A stretch of 23,576 nucleotides of DNA from Granulosicoccus sp964437945 (GCA_964437945.1 CAYTJF010000067.1:1-23576), one strand, 5' to 3'; shown: positions 7,282 through 15,629, numbered from the stretch's first letter. The notes: generated by a model not told the origin, from the sequence alone. Numbers and translations are program-made.

Positions 7282-8658
7282 ATGAATCCATCGTTACCTG
7301 AAGGCATCATTCTTACATGGTATGGAGATGACTTCACTGGCGCAGCGGCAGTTATGGAGGTATTAACCTTTGCCGGGTTACCGGCAATGTTGTTTTTTGA
7401 TGTACCTAATGAAGCACAGCTGGCGAAATTCCCTGATATACGCGCAGTAGGGGTTGCATCCACGGCCCGAACGCAGTCTCCCGAGTGGATGGACAACCAC
7501 CTGCCATCTGTATTTTCAGCACTGTCTAAACTATCTGACAGTATAGTGCACTACAAAGTCTGTACAACGCTCGATTCTGCACCGACTATTGGGTCAATCG
7601 GCAAGGCCATTGAAATTGGCTCTAAACAACTAAACAGCTCTTGCGTTCCGGTTCTCATAGCGGCTCCACAAATGCAACGATTCCAGTTTTTCGGGCACTT
7701 GTTTGCCAGCATGGGTGACGATGTTTATAGACTGGACCGGCACCCAGTCATGAGTACTCATCCAGTCACACCCGTTTCTGAATCAGACGTTGCCGCACAT
7801 ATACAAAAACAAACTAACCATGCTTCTATGCAGTGCTTGAATCTGGAAACGATAAAAAAGACCAATCAATCTCTAACATCAATTCGAGAGAACTTTAAAG
7901 AACCGTTAGTTGGCCTGACTATTGACTCAATAGATCCGCAGAGCGAAACAGCAGCAGGTGCACTGCTTTGGGAAGCAAAACGTGATTGTAAGTTTGTGGT
8001 TGGCTCGCAAGGGGTGGAGTATGCGCTAATCAGACATTGGCAAGACCAAGGGATGTTGCAGGTTGTACCACCTGCAGAGGGCATCGGGTCAACTTATCAA
8101 ATAGCTGTTGTATCAGGTTCAGTATCACGTATTACAGAAGAGCAAATAAACTGGTCTCGCGATAATGGATTTGCCTGTATCAAATTTGATGTATTGGCAG
8201 CATTAGACAATGCGCAATCTATATCAAATGAAATAGACCGTACGGTTGCCATAGCAATCGATAAAATTAGTGCAAAGCAAAGTCCCTTAATTTACACAGC
8301 TAAAGGCCCGGATGACCTCATTATCAATGCCTTCAATGCACAAATTGCTCGTGACAATCTCAACGCTCAACAAATCAACCAAAAACTGGGTGAATCGCTA
8401 GGTCAGGTCTTACGCCTGATTATCAATCAAACAAACATTTCGCGCGCCGTTATTTCCGGTGGAGACACTTCCGGGTTCGCAGCCCAACAATTAGGGATAT
8501 TCGCACTTTCAGCACTTGCCCCCACCATTCCAGGTGCTGCCATATTCAAAGCACATGCTGAGGGCGAGATGGATGGCTTGGAATTAGCGCTTAAAGGCGG
8601 CCAGATGGGAAGTCCGGATTACTTTGGCTGGGTAAGAGATGGCGGAGGCCCGCGATGA
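7282..8658 (+). CDS. oiaK: DUF1537 four-carbon acid sugar kinase, probable 3-oxo-isoapionate kinase
   Basis: This 458-residue protein is a two-domain DUF1537 kinase. The N-terminal domain shows WYGDDFTGAAAVMEV (about residues 13-27), the family's DDFTGA signature, and YKVCTTLDSAPTIGSIG (about 90-106) for substrate binding. The C-terminal nucleotide-binding domain shows AVVSGSVSRITEEQ, ISGGDTSGFAAQQLG and ELALKGGQMGSPDYF. Family members phosphorylate four-carbon acid sugars and 3-oxo-isoapionate using ATP. With apnO before it and a RuBisCO-like gene overlapping its stop by 4 bases (ATGA), the 3-oxo-isoapionate 4-kinase role is the best call; 3-oxo-tetronate kinase is the alternative. No good Shine-Dalgarno precedes ATG 7282. 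Confidence 0.82.
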   Translation: MNPSLPEGIILTWYGDDFTGAAAVMEVLTFAGLPAMLFFDVPNEAQLAKFPDIRAVGVASTARTQSPEWMDNHLPSVFSALSKLSDSIVHYKVCTTLDSAPTIGSIGKAIEIGSKQLNSSCVPVLIAAPQMQRFQFFGHLFASMGDDVYRLDRHPVMSTHPVTPVSESDVAAHIQKQTNHASMQCLNLETIKKTNQSLTSIRENFKEPLVGLTIDSIDPQSETAAGALLWEAKRDCKFVVGSQGVEYALIRHWQDQGMLQVVPPAEGIGSTYQIAVVSGSVSRITEEQINWSRDNGFACIKFDVLAALDNAQSISNEIDRTVAIAIDKISAKQSPLIYTAKGPDDLIINAFNAQIARDNLNAQQINQKLGESLGQVLRLIINQTNISRAVISGGDTSGFAAQQLGIFALSALAPTIPGAAIFKAHAEGEMDGLELALKGGQMGSPDYFGWVRDGGGPR

Positions 8659-9926
8659 CCCGGTTAACTGCAACCTATGATATCGAATCTCCCATTGGCA
8701 TTAGCGCCGCTGCTGCAATTATCGCCGGCGAACAATCCACGGGTACCTTTATAAAACTGGCCGGCGAAACCGATTCACTTATTGAACAACACGCTGCAAG
8801 AGTAGAACAGGTTGAAGTATTAAGTTTAGAGAGTATGCCAGCACTTCCATGCAAGATCAGTGGAAAACAATTTGAACGTGGAAAAGTGACAGTAAGCTGG
8901 CCTCTGGAAAACGTTGGAGTATCATTGCCCAATATATTGGCAACGGTTGCAGGTAATCTCTTTGAACTGGCCGAACTGTCAGCGATTCGATTATTGGACA
9001 TCAGCTTTCCCGACGATTTTTTACGACAAGTTCCTGGGCCACAATTTGGTATCGCTGGTACGCGAGAGCTCACTGGCATAAACGGACGACCATTAATAGG
9101 AACAATCATCAAACCCAGCGTCGGTATGGATGCCAAAGCGACAGTCGAGCTGGTTGATAAATTGTTAATCGCTGACATTGACTTTATCAAAGACGATGAA
9201 CTGCAGGCCAATGGCCCACACTGCCCATTTGTTGACCGAGTTTCTCACATCATGCCGGTACTCAAAAGGCATGAAGATAAAACCGGTAAGCGCGTTATGT
9301 ATGCGTTTAACATTACCGACGAAATCGACGCCATGCGCAGCAATCTTGATATGCTCAGTGAACACGGTGCGACTTGCGCCATGGTTTCGCTTTTCTCCAT
9401 TGGCTTGTCGGGCCTTTTGGATGTTCGTCGCCACAGCAATCTTGCCATACATGGTCATCGAGCTGGGTGGGGACTGTACTCTCGATCACCGGATATTGGC
9501 ATCGCTTATCCTGTATGGCAGAAACTTTGGCGACTTGCAGGCGCTGATCATTTACATGTAAACGGACTCGGCAGCAAGTTCTCAGAACCTGATGCAGTGG
9601 TCGCTGAATCTGCTTGTACGGTACAGCAGCCTTTCACCAATATTCCTGGTAATCAATACCAGGCGCTACCCGTGTTCTCTTCAGCACAAACTGTATGGCA
9701 ATTGGACCCGGCTACAAAACTATTGGGCAATAATGATTTTCTATTCTGCGCTGGCGGTGGCATCATGAGCCATCCAGGCGGACCAGGGGCAGGTGTTACG
9801 GCGCTAAAACAAGCGGCTGCCGCAGCAAATTCTGGTGTGTCTATTGAAACCTACGCTGCGGGACATAAAGAACTTAAAGAAGCGATGTCAACATTCAGCA
9901 AGCCAGATTTTGACACCTGGCAATAA
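8655..9926 (+). CDS. RuBisCO-like protein, probable 3-oxo-isoapionate-4-phosphate decarboxylase or transcarboxylase/hydrolase
   Basis: This 423-residue form IV RuBisCO-like protein starts at an ATG overlapping the kinase stop. Active-site positions of RuBisCO can be followed by eye: TIIKPSVGMD (Lys153, equivalent to K175), DFIKDDELQ (Lys179, the carbamate lysine, with metal ligands Asp181 and Glu182), HGHRAGWG (H294/R295 equivalents), GADHLHVNGLGSKFSE (H327 and loop-6 K334 equivalents) and LPVFSSAQ (S379 kept, while the following Gly-Gly is Ser-Ala). Carbamate-dependent Mg enolisation chemistry is thus likely intact. In D-apiose pathways two such proteins are known: OiaX, which decarboxylates 3-oxo-isoapionate 4-phosphate to L-erythrulose 1-phosphate, and OiaT, which splits it to 3-phosphoglycerate and glycolate. 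I cannot separate these by eye. There is no small-subunit or phosphoribulokinase gene, so this is not CO2 fixation. Confidence 0.85.
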   Translation: MTRLTATYDIESPIGISAAAAIIAGEQSTGTFIKLAGETDSLIEQHAARVEQVEVLSLESMPALPCKISGKQFERGKVTVSWPLENVGVSLPNILATVAGNLFELAELSAIRLLDISFPDDFLRQVPGPQFGIAGTRELTGINGRPLIGTIIKPSVGMDAKATVELVDKLLIADIDFIKDDELQANGPHCPFVDRVSHIMPVLKRHEDKTGKRVMYAFNITDEIDAMRSNLDMLSEHGATCAMVSLFSIGLSGLLDVRRHSNLAIHGHRAGWGLYSRSPDIGIAYPVWQKLWRLAGADHLHVNGLGSKFSEPDAVVAESACTVQQPFTNIPGNQYQALPVFSSAQTVWQLDPATKLLGNNDFLFCAGGGIMSHPGGPGAGVTALKQAAAAANSGVSIETYAAGHKELKEAMSTFSKPDFDTWQ

Positions 9927-9994
9927 CCTGATAAAAATGTAGAAACAATGATACAAACCACAACTACTTACTAGTAACCATTAGATAAGAGAAT

Positions 9995-11029
9995 ATGACT
10001 CAACTCAACGGCGCATTAATTGGGTGCGGATTTTTTGCTGTTAATCATATGCGCGCATGGAATGATATTGACGATGTAAACATCTCGGCAATTTGTGATC
10101 AAAATTCAGAGCGTCTACAAATAATCGGTGATCAGTTTGGCATCTCAAGAAGATACAGCAACGCAGATGCGATGTTTGCCGATGGCGATTTTGACTTCGT
10201 CGACATTGCGACTACAGTACCGAGCCACAACAATCTGGTGTGTCAAGCTGCACAGCACAAGCTACCTGTAATATGCCAGAAACCATTCGCATCTGATCTC
10301 ACAACTGCAAAAACAATGATCAATGCGGCGCAATTGGCTGGTGTTCCGCTCATGGTTCATGAGAATTTTCGTTGGCAGTCTCCAATCCAAACCGTTAAGT
10401 CAGTTATAGAAACTGGTGAAATTGGCGAGCCTTTTTGGGGAAGGTTTACCTTTCGCTCCGCTTATGACGTTTTCTCAGGACAGCCTTACCTGGCCGAGGG
10501 TAAGCGTTTTATAGTTGAAGATCTTGGTATTCATACACTCGACATTGCCCGCTTTATGATGGGGGAGGTGGATGCGGTAACTGCCAGGACTGCCAGAGTC
10601 AATGCCTCAATTCAGGGTGAAGACGTAGCTACTGTATTGCTTGATCACAGCAGTGGTTTCAGTTCAATTGTCGATTGTTCGTATGCCACCAAACTGTCAA
10701 AAGAGCCGTTCCCTGAAACGCTAATAGAAATTGATGGTAACCATGGCACATTGAGGCTACGTCAGGGGTATCAATTGGAAGTCACCACTGCAGAAAAAAC
10801 TCGAGTACAAGATGTCTCTCCACCTGTTTTGCCCTGGGCTTCCAAGCCGTGGCACAACATTCAGGGAAGTGTGCTGTCGATACAACAACACTGGGTGGAT
10901 TGCCTTCGAACAAACACTGAGCCTGCAACATCAGGCGCTGATAATTTGAACACGCTGGCGTTGGTTGAAGCGGTTTATCAAAGTGCAGAAAGTGGTCAAC
11001 TTATTAATATTGAAAAGTTATTATCGTAA
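9995..11029 (+). CDS. apsD: D-apiose dehydrogenase (Gfo/Idh/MocA family)
   Basis: This 344-residue NAD-dependent dehydrogenase has an N-terminal Rossmann fold (GALIGCGFFAVNHMRAW), CQKPFASDL with the catalytic Lys, MVHENFRWQSPI, then EDLGIHTLDIARFMMGE with the conserved Asp and His. The GCGFFAxNHMxAW opening and HENFRWQ segment are characteristic of the branch that includes ApsD, which oxidises D-apiose to D-apionolactone. It sits between the RuBisCO-like gene (68 bases upstream) and ApnL (26 bases downstream) on the same strand, and ApnL hydrolyses its product. Both flanks therefore support the call. The family is broad, and a different furanose substrate is possible. The other Gfo/Idh/MocA gene at 2633 differs clearly in these motifs and is not a recent duplicate. 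Confidence 0.82.
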   Translation: MTQLNGALIGCGFFAVNHMRAWNDIDDVNISAICDQNSERLQIIGDQFGISRRYSNADAMFADGDFDFVDIATTVPSHNNLVCQAAQHKLPVICQKPFASDLTTAKTMINAAQLAGVPLMVHENFRWQSPIQTVKSVIETGEIGEPFWGRFTFRSAYDVFSGQPYLAEGKRFIVEDLGIHTLDIARFMMGEVDAVTARTARVNASIQGEDVATVLLDHSSGFSSIVDCSYATKLSKEPFPETLIEIDGNHGTLRLRQGYQLEVTTAEKTRVQDVSPPVLPWASKPWHNIQGSVLSIQQHWVDCLRTNTEPATSGADNLNTLALVEAVYQSAESGQLINIEKLLS

Positions 11030-11055
11030 ATACAACTGGTACGCAAAGGATTCTA

Positions 11056-13041
11056 ATGGCTGATCTCTCTGACGAGATTAAACTGTATGGTAGCGAAGAG
11101 CCGGTACCACCAACCCAACAGTTGGTAGCGGGCCCACTAACAGCAACGTTTGATCAAGGCGCATTACGCTACATCAAAGTAAACGGGATAGAGGCTATAA
11201 GAAATATTGCCTTCGTTGTAAGAAATAAAGATTGGGGTACCTATCAACCATCAATTGATAAAATTGATCTTAATCAATCAGACGAAGGTTTCACCGTTTC
11301 CTATAGTTGCGCTTGTGGCACCGAAGCTTCACAATTAATCTACACGGCTAACATTGCTGCGTCACTGAAAGGAGAACTCACTTTTACTGTCAGGTATCAA
11401 GCCACAACAGATTTTGTCACCAATCGCACTGGCTTTGTTGTACTGCATCCAATAAATGGTATAGCCGGTCAGCCAGTCACGGTAGAGGGGGTAGACGGTA
11501 TCGTATTTGAATCAAAATTTCCGCTGTTCGTAGACCCGGTGCAACCGTTTAAAAATCTTCGTACGTTAACCCATCAGGTATCGGAAAAAACCAGTTTACG
11601 GTGTGAAATGTTGGGTGATGCATTTGAAATGGAAGACCATCGTCAGTGGAATGATGCGTCCTACAAAACCTATGTTCGTCCGCTTGAGCTGCCTTGGCCG
11701 TATACGGTACCGAAAAATACCCCGATGGAACAAACGGTAAAGCTATCAGTAGTCAACGAGGTTTCAGATCACATCAGCACCAGCACCAGCACCAGCACCA
11801 GCAACCAAACACCCTGTAACATCACCGTTCAAAAGGCTAAACAAAACTTAACCATGCCACGAATTGGTCTGGGAATAGAGCCACAACATCTTGACAGCGC
11901 TGAGACGAAAATTGAATTAATCAATCAACTAGGATTGCAACAGCTGGTTGTATGGCACGAAATTGAGCAACACGGAGCAACTGAGCTGAGGCGTGCTGCA
12001 CAGTTAGGTGATGTACTGCAAATTGATCTGGTGTTGCATGCGGTTATTCCGGACCTTGATTATCAAGCAGAAATTTTAGAACTTGCAAATCAATGTAGTG
12101 AAGCCAATTTTAAAACCAGTGCCGTTTGTGTTTCTCCGTCCGTTTACCTTAAGTCTATAATGCCAGGGCCTAACTGGCCCAGCGTTACCCCGCTAGAGAA
12201 AATATACGATGAAGTTAAGCGTAATTTTCCTGGTTCCATGGTCGGTGGAGGGATGCTGGCATTTTTCCCAGAGCTAAATCGACATAAGCCGCCGATAAGT
12301 CATCTTGATTACGTTACTCATTCCAGTAACACTATTACTCATGCAAGCGATGACATTACAGCTATGGAAAACCTCGAGGCGTTACCTCATGTCATAGAAA
12401 GCTGTCATCAGTTTATTGCTGGCAAACCCTATCACCTCGGACCGAGTTCCATCGGTATGCGCTTTAATCCGTATGGTTCGGCGACTATGGAAAACCCAGA
12501 CAATCAGAGAATTGCAATGGCACGATTAGATCCGAGACAACGCGGATTGTTCAACGCAGCGTGGACCGTCGGCTATCTGGCCCATGCTACACGAGGCAAT
12601 ATAAACACAGTCAATTTGCACGCACCAACGGGCGAGTTTGGATTGATATATCATCCAGAAAGCTGGATACAGCCCGGATTTGATGGCACAGACCGCTGCG
12701 TGTTTCCCGCCTATCATGTGGTGGCAGGGTTTGCATCAGCATGTGGTCAGTCGCTGTGCCCAGTCTCATCTTCGATAAGCCAAAAAGTGGAGGCTGTATC
12801 TTACGAAAAAAACGGTCGGCAAACGCTTTGGATAACCAATCTGACCAACGAAACACAGCATATTGAGGTTAACGGTTTTAACGTTTCAAACGCAAACGTT
12901 TTGGTGTTATCACTGGATAAATGGGACGAATGCACATCAAACTACTTTGGCATGAGCACAATAGAAAATAATACAGATTCTAATAAATTGGAATTTGGTC
13001 CATACCAGGTAATGTGCTTGCAGAGTACAGCAATACATTAA
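11056..13041 (+). CDS. apnL: D-apionate lactonase
   Basis: This 661-residue protein has a strong ribosome binding site (AAAGGA, 11045-11050). The N-terminal half (to about 235) looks like a beta-rich domain: AGPLTATFDQGALRYIKVNG, GFVVLHPINGIAGQPV, HRQWNDASYKTYVRPL and ELPWPYTVPKNTP. The second half is a probable TIM barrel (PRIGLGIEPQHLD, then FSxPELNRHKPP-like FFPELNRHKPPI) with a C-terminal strand-rich tail. This arrangement and the NDASYKTYVRPL and ELNRHKPP motifs fit the ApnL family, which opens D-apionolactone to D-apionate. The two halves are joined by a Ser-Thr linker encoded by a hexanucleotide repeat (11776-11805). It is the last gene of the apiose block; the next gene is convergent. 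No signal peptide is evident, so a cytoplasmic site is inferred. Confidence 0.82.
   Translation: MADLSDEIKLYGSEEPVPPTQQLVAGPLTATFDQGALRYIKVNGIEAIRNIAFVVRNKDWGTYQPSIDKIDLNQSDEGFTVSYSCACGTEASQLIYTANIAASLKGELTFTVRYQATTDFVTNRTGFVVLHPINGIAGQPVTVEGVDGIVFESKFPLFVDPVQPFKNLRTLTHQVSEKTSLRCEMLGDAFEMEDHRQWNDASYKTYVRPLELPWPYTVPKNTPMEQTVKLSVVNEVSDHISTSTSTSTSNQTPCNITVQKAKQNLTMPRIGLGIEPQHLDSAETKIELINQLGLQQLVVWHEIEQHGATELRRAAQLGDVLQIDLVLHAVIPDLDYQAEILELANQCSEANFKTSAVCVSPSVYLKSIMPGPNWPSVTPLEKIYDEVKRNFPGSMVGGGMLAFFPELNRHKPPISHLDYVTHSSNTITHASDDITAMENLEALPHVIESCHQFIAGKPYHLGPSSIGMRFNPYGSATMENPDNQRIAMARLDPRQRGLFNAAWTVGYLAHATRGNINTVNLHAPTGEFGLIYHPESWIQPGFDGTDRCVFPAYHVVAGFASACGQSLCPVSSSISQKVEAVSYEKNGRQTLWITNLTNETQHIEVNGFNVSNANVLVLSLDKWDECTSNYFGMSTIENNTDSNKLEFGPYQVMCLQSTAIH
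11776..11805 (+). repeat. In-frame hexanucleotide repeat in apnL
   Basis: Four perfect copies of AGCACC (11776-11799) are followed by one imperfect copy (AGCAAC). In the apnL frame this encodes a Ser-Thr dipeptide run between the N- and C-terminal domains. Copy number changes would alter linker length without shifting the frame. Confidence 0.8.
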
Positions 13042-13078
13042 TATCCGTTGCTTCGACCACTTTTAAAATTTAGTATGT

Positions 13079-13741
13079 TTATTCCGCGTGAATGGCTTCA
13101 ATTTGAAGATCAAAGCCATCCTGAATGTGATCAATAAAAGCTTCCAACGCTTCACTCTTGTCACCGGCTTCGATCACATCAACTAAACCCATGTGATCAC
13201 CCAGTGATTTGGAGAGATCAATATTTTTTATTTTTGCGAACAGTTGAAACGACATGGCTCTACCCCAGGTCATATCGAACATCTCCAATAGATAACGGTT
13301 ATTGGCAAGTTCAACAAACTTACGGTGGATGTTGCGATTAGCCTCAAAGTAATCACGTACTGTATGAGACGATATGTTCTCTTCACTGGTAACGGTTTCC
13401 TTAAGCTGTTTTATAATCGCCGGTGTGTGATGTTCTGCCAATATGCGAGCAACCTGGCCTTCAATTGCCGCACGAGTTTGATACAGTTCTCGAACTTCCT
13501 GGTCGTTCATCTGGTAAAGCCTAAATCCACCTTGCGCACTTTTGCGAAGCACACCTTCCTGTTCAAGGCGCATCAGTGCTTCACGCACAGGTGTACGACT
13601 GATTCCCAGATCAGCAGCCAATTTCTCCTGGACCAGTCTTTTCTCGTGATCAATTTCGAGATTCATGATGGCGACAACAAGTTGGTCGTAGACTTCGTCC
13701 GCTAATCGTCGTCTGATTGGTTGTATGTTCTTGAATGCCAT
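13079..13741 (-). CDS. GntR-family (FadR/FCD subfamily) transcriptional regulator
   Basis: This 220-residue regulator has a winged helix-turn-helix N-terminus (LADEVYDQLVVAIMNLEI ... QEKLAADLGISRTPVREAL) and an all-helical FCD ligand domain. Likely metal-binding residues of the FCD pocket are visible: NRNIHRKF, LGDHMGL and FIDHIQDGFD. I use the ATG at 13741 because AGGAG (CTCCT at 13748-13752 on the plus strand) is 6 bases upstream; a TTG one codon earlier is the alternative. It faces away from the glxBCD-type genes across a 236-base region that holds an operator-like palindrome overlapping the divergent promoter. A near copy of that palindrome lies before the ligase gene at 18279. It therefore most likely controls the amine/microcompartment genes rather than the apiose genes, with which it is convergent. 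The ligand is unknown, usually a small carboxylate. Confidence 0.88.
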   Translation of the reverse strand: MAFKNIQPIRRRLADEVYDQLVVAIMNLEIDHEKRLVQEKLAADLGISRTPVREALMRLEQEGVLRKSAQGGFRLYQMNDQEVRELYQTRAAIEGQVARILAEHHTPAIIKQLKETVTSEENISSHTVRDYFEANRNIHRKFVELANNRYLLEMFDMTWGRAMSFQLFAKIKNIDLSKSLGDHMGLVDVIEAGDKSEALEAFIDHIQDGFDLQIEAIHAE

Positions 13742-13768
13742 CAAATTCTCCTAACTGTTTTTTGAATA

Positions 13769-13836
13769 CAGGATTCAGTACACATTTAAACATAGATGCA
13801 GGATTCCGTTCTTTATTGGCTTTCCGGACAGGATAG
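13769..13836. promoter_or_regulatory. Three CAGGAT direct repeats at exact 30-base intervals upstream of the GntR gene
   Basis: CAGGATTC occurs at 13769-13776 and 13799-13806, and CAGGATAG at 13829-13836, each exactly 30 bases apart. The same core appears as CAGGATAC at 18223-18230 inside the second operator. The repeats lie in the leader/promoter zone of the regulator gene and may serve autoregulation. Function is inferred from position and spacing only. Confidence 0.45.
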
Positions 13837-13918
13837 TTTTGTTCAATAATCACGCAAAAGTGAGTTCTGCGACACGCTTATCAGCTCACACACATTTACC
13901 GAGAACGAATACTTAATC

Positions 13919-13946
13919 TTGCACCAAATAATGGATACCGTATACT
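13919..13946 (+). promoter_or_regulatory. Promoter for the glxBCD-type operon
   Basis: A -35 hexamer TTGCAC (13919-13924) is separated by 16 bases from TATACT (13941-13946), a good -10. The -10 lies inside the operator-like palindrome at 13932-13953. Initiation would be about 20-25 bases before ATG 13978, with GGAG (13963-13966) as ribosome binding site. Confidence 0.6.
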
Positions 13947-13953
13947 GTATCCA
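13932..13953. promoter_or_regulatory. Operator-like palindrome 1 (putative GntR site)
   Basis: This 22-base near-perfect palindrome has arms TGGATAC and GTATCCA around an inner GTATAC; only the two bases flanking the centre break symmetry. It overlaps the -10 of the glxB promoter, the position expected for repression. A second copy is at 18210-18231. Confidence 0.65.
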
Positions 13954-13977
13954 CAACGTATTGGAGATAATAATCTT

Positions 13978-14922
13978 ATGTGTGGAATTGCCGGCAGGAT
14001 TATGAATTCACCTGGAAGAGTTGGTCTGGATTTAGTCAATCTTATGGACGCTCAGGCGCATCGCGGCGCAGACAGTACTGGATTCGCCATTTACGGTGAC
14101 CCAATCACCAATGGCTATATTTTACGTGGCATGGGTTTCGACAAATCCAACGTTGATTCAGATCTTGATGATTTCAAGAATGTACTAAAAGATCACCATA
14201 CGGAATTTCTTCAAGAACCTGAAATACTCATCGATTCGAATAAGCATTATTGCTTTCGTATGGTGATAAAAGACCCCGACGATATCCCTGCATGGGTTAC
14301 CGATGCAGATACGCTTTGTAAGCGAATTGAGGTGCAATCCTGCGGTAGATCACTTGAAATTATTAAAGACGTTGGTAATGCTGAGCAAGTGGCAGACAAG
14401 CATGGCGTTCGAGACATGATTGGCACGCATGGCCTGGGACATGCGCGATTGGCAACTGAAAGCTCGGTTTTACCCAATGCAAGTCATCCGTTTTGGGCTC
14501 GGCCCTTTTCCGATGTGGCTATCGTCCACAACGGACAAATCACCGACTACTACACGAAACGCGACAAGCTTGAACGACAAGGTTATCGATTTCTGACAGA
14601 AAACGACAGCGAGTTAATTGCCGTTTGGGTGTCCGATCAAATCAAAGCTGGCCTTACGATGGAACAGGCACTGGAAAAGTCCATCACTTCGATCGACGGT
14701 GTGTTCACGTTTATGATTGCAGGGCCAGATAGCATTGGCTTTGCCAAAGATCGATTTGCAATGAAACCAATTGTGTTGATAAATCAAGAACAAAGTATTG
14801 CTGCTGCTACTGAGGAACAAGCGGTAAGACGCGTGTTTAAACAGGAAGCTGAAGTGATCAACCACGATGGCCCGTCATTGTCAGGTATCTGGAATGTACC
14901 GAGTCTGAGTCAGGCCGCATGA
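13978..14922 (+). CDS. glxB: Class II glutamine amidotransferase subunit of a glutamate-synthase-like (N-methylglutamate synthase type) enzyme
   Basis: This 314-residue Ntn-type amidotransferase has the sequence MCGIAG, so Cys2 is exposed after Met removal as the nucleophile. Further markers are AHRGADSTGFAIYG, GLGHARLATESSVLPNASHPF, IVHNGQITDYYTKR and ENDSELIAVWVSD. The domain releases ammonia from glutamine, or binds the glutamyl donor, and passes it to the FMN synthase subunit. A stand-alone protein of this size, followed by separate GltB-tail and FMN-domain genes, is the arrangement of GlxB-GlxC-GlxD and of MgsA-MgsB-MgsC, where the complex makes N-methylglutamate from a gamma-glutamyl donor and methylamine. 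It is the first gene of the operon, overlaps the next gene by 4 bases, and is controlled by the promoter and operator at 13919-13953. Confidence 0.85.
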   Translation: MCGIAGRIMNSPGRVGLDLVNLMDAQAHRGADSTGFAIYGDPITNGYILRGMGFDKSNVDSDLDDFKNVLKDHHTEFLQEPEILIDSNKHYCFRMVIKDPDDIPAWVTDADTLCKRIEVQSCGRSLEIIKDVGNAEQVADKHGVRDMIGTHGLGHARLATESSVLPNASHPFWARPFSDVAIVHNGQITDYYTKRDKLERQGYRFLTENDSELIAVWVSDQIKAGLTMEQALEKSITSIDGVFTFMIAGPDSIGFAKDRFAMKPIVLINQEQSIAAATEEQAVRRVFKQEAEVINHDGPSLSGIWNVPSLSQAA

Positions 14923-15629
14923 GTGACTCCGCAATGAATAGTGAAACAGTGATAGAAGTTGGTGAGCGGCACATCCGCGATATCAACGATGAGTTGCAAG
15001 AAGCTTGCAAGGCTGGAAAGAAAATCCGGGTTGTCGATACCTTGTCGCGCCACAATCTGGGCGTAGGCTTGCCACCGGGGGCTGACATACATTTTGAAGG
15101 CAGTGTCGGTTATTACTGTGGTGGTCTTAACACGGGTTCGAAGCTGACCATTGAACGCAATGCCGGTTGGGCGCTGGGCGAGGGTATGTCTGATGGTCAT
15201 ATTACGGTTGGCGGCTATGCCGGTATGTCTGTTGGCGCTGCCATGGTCGGCGGAACCATACATGTAAAGGGCGATGCTGGTCCGCGTTGTGGAGCTGCCA
15301 TGAAAGGCGGCAACATTGTGGTCGAAGGCAAGATTGGGTATCAATCCGGTTTCATGGCTCACGCAGGTAAAATTATTGCACTTGGTGGCACCGGCGACAG
15401 TTGCGCAGACGCACTTTGGGAGGGCGAAGTGTGGGTAGCAGGCGATGTAAAAAGTTTGGGTGTTGATGTCAATGTTGTTGAACCTACAGCAGAGGAGGTC
15501 GCTGAAGTTGATGCCATCCTCGATCCGCTTGGCCTTAAAGATAGTTCACGTGAATGGCGAAAAATGGTCTCCGGACAACGCCTTTGGTATTTTGAAAGTA
15601 GAGATGCAAGCGCATGGCTGATGATTTAA
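14919..15629 (+). CDS. glxC: Glutamate synthase GltB C-terminal (GXGXG) domain-like subunit
   Basis: This 236-residue protein is made of the right-handed beta-helix found at the C-terminus of the large subunit of glutamate synthase. The recurring glycine pattern is plain: GYYCGGLNTGSKLTIE, NAGWALGEGMSDGHITVGG, AGMSVGAAMVGGTIHVKG, GPRCGAAMKGGNIVVEG and GYQSGFMAHAGKIIALGG. In N-methylglutamate synthase and Glx systems this part is a separate subunit (MgsB/GlxC) that holds the amidotransferase and FMN subunits together. The start overlaps the glxB stop (ATGA), and its 3' end overlaps the next gene by 16 bases, so the three subunits are translationally coupled. It has no catalytic residues of its own. 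Confidence 0.88.
   Translation: MSDSAMNSETVIEVGERHIRDINDELQEACKAGKKIRVVDTLSRHNLGVGLPPGADIHFEGSVGYYCGGLNTGSKLTIERNAGWALGEGMSDGHITVGGYAGMSVGAAMVGGTIHVKGDAGPRCGAAMKGGNIVVEGKIGYQSGFMAHAGKIIALGGTGDSCADALWEGEVWVAGDVKSLGVDVNVVEPTAEEVAEVDAILDPLGLKDSSREWRKMVSGQRLWYFESRDASAWLMI

Noticed and set aside
8675..9561. Long open frames on both strands inside the RuBisCO-like gene
   Set aside because: They are shadows of the real gene: no family motifs, no ribosome binding sites and complete overlap with a well-supported protein.
8655..9926. True RuBisCO for carbon fixation
   Set aside because: The protein is short, lacks a small subunit and phosphoribulokinase neighbours, has changed phosphate-site residues, and lies among apiose genes.
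13079..13741. GntR gene as regulator of the apiose cluster
   Set aside because: It is convergent with apnL, and its divergent partner is glxB; the matching palindromes lie only at glxB and the ligase gene. No clear copy was found before apnO, where TGGATCCCATACCA at 6190 is only a loose resemblance.
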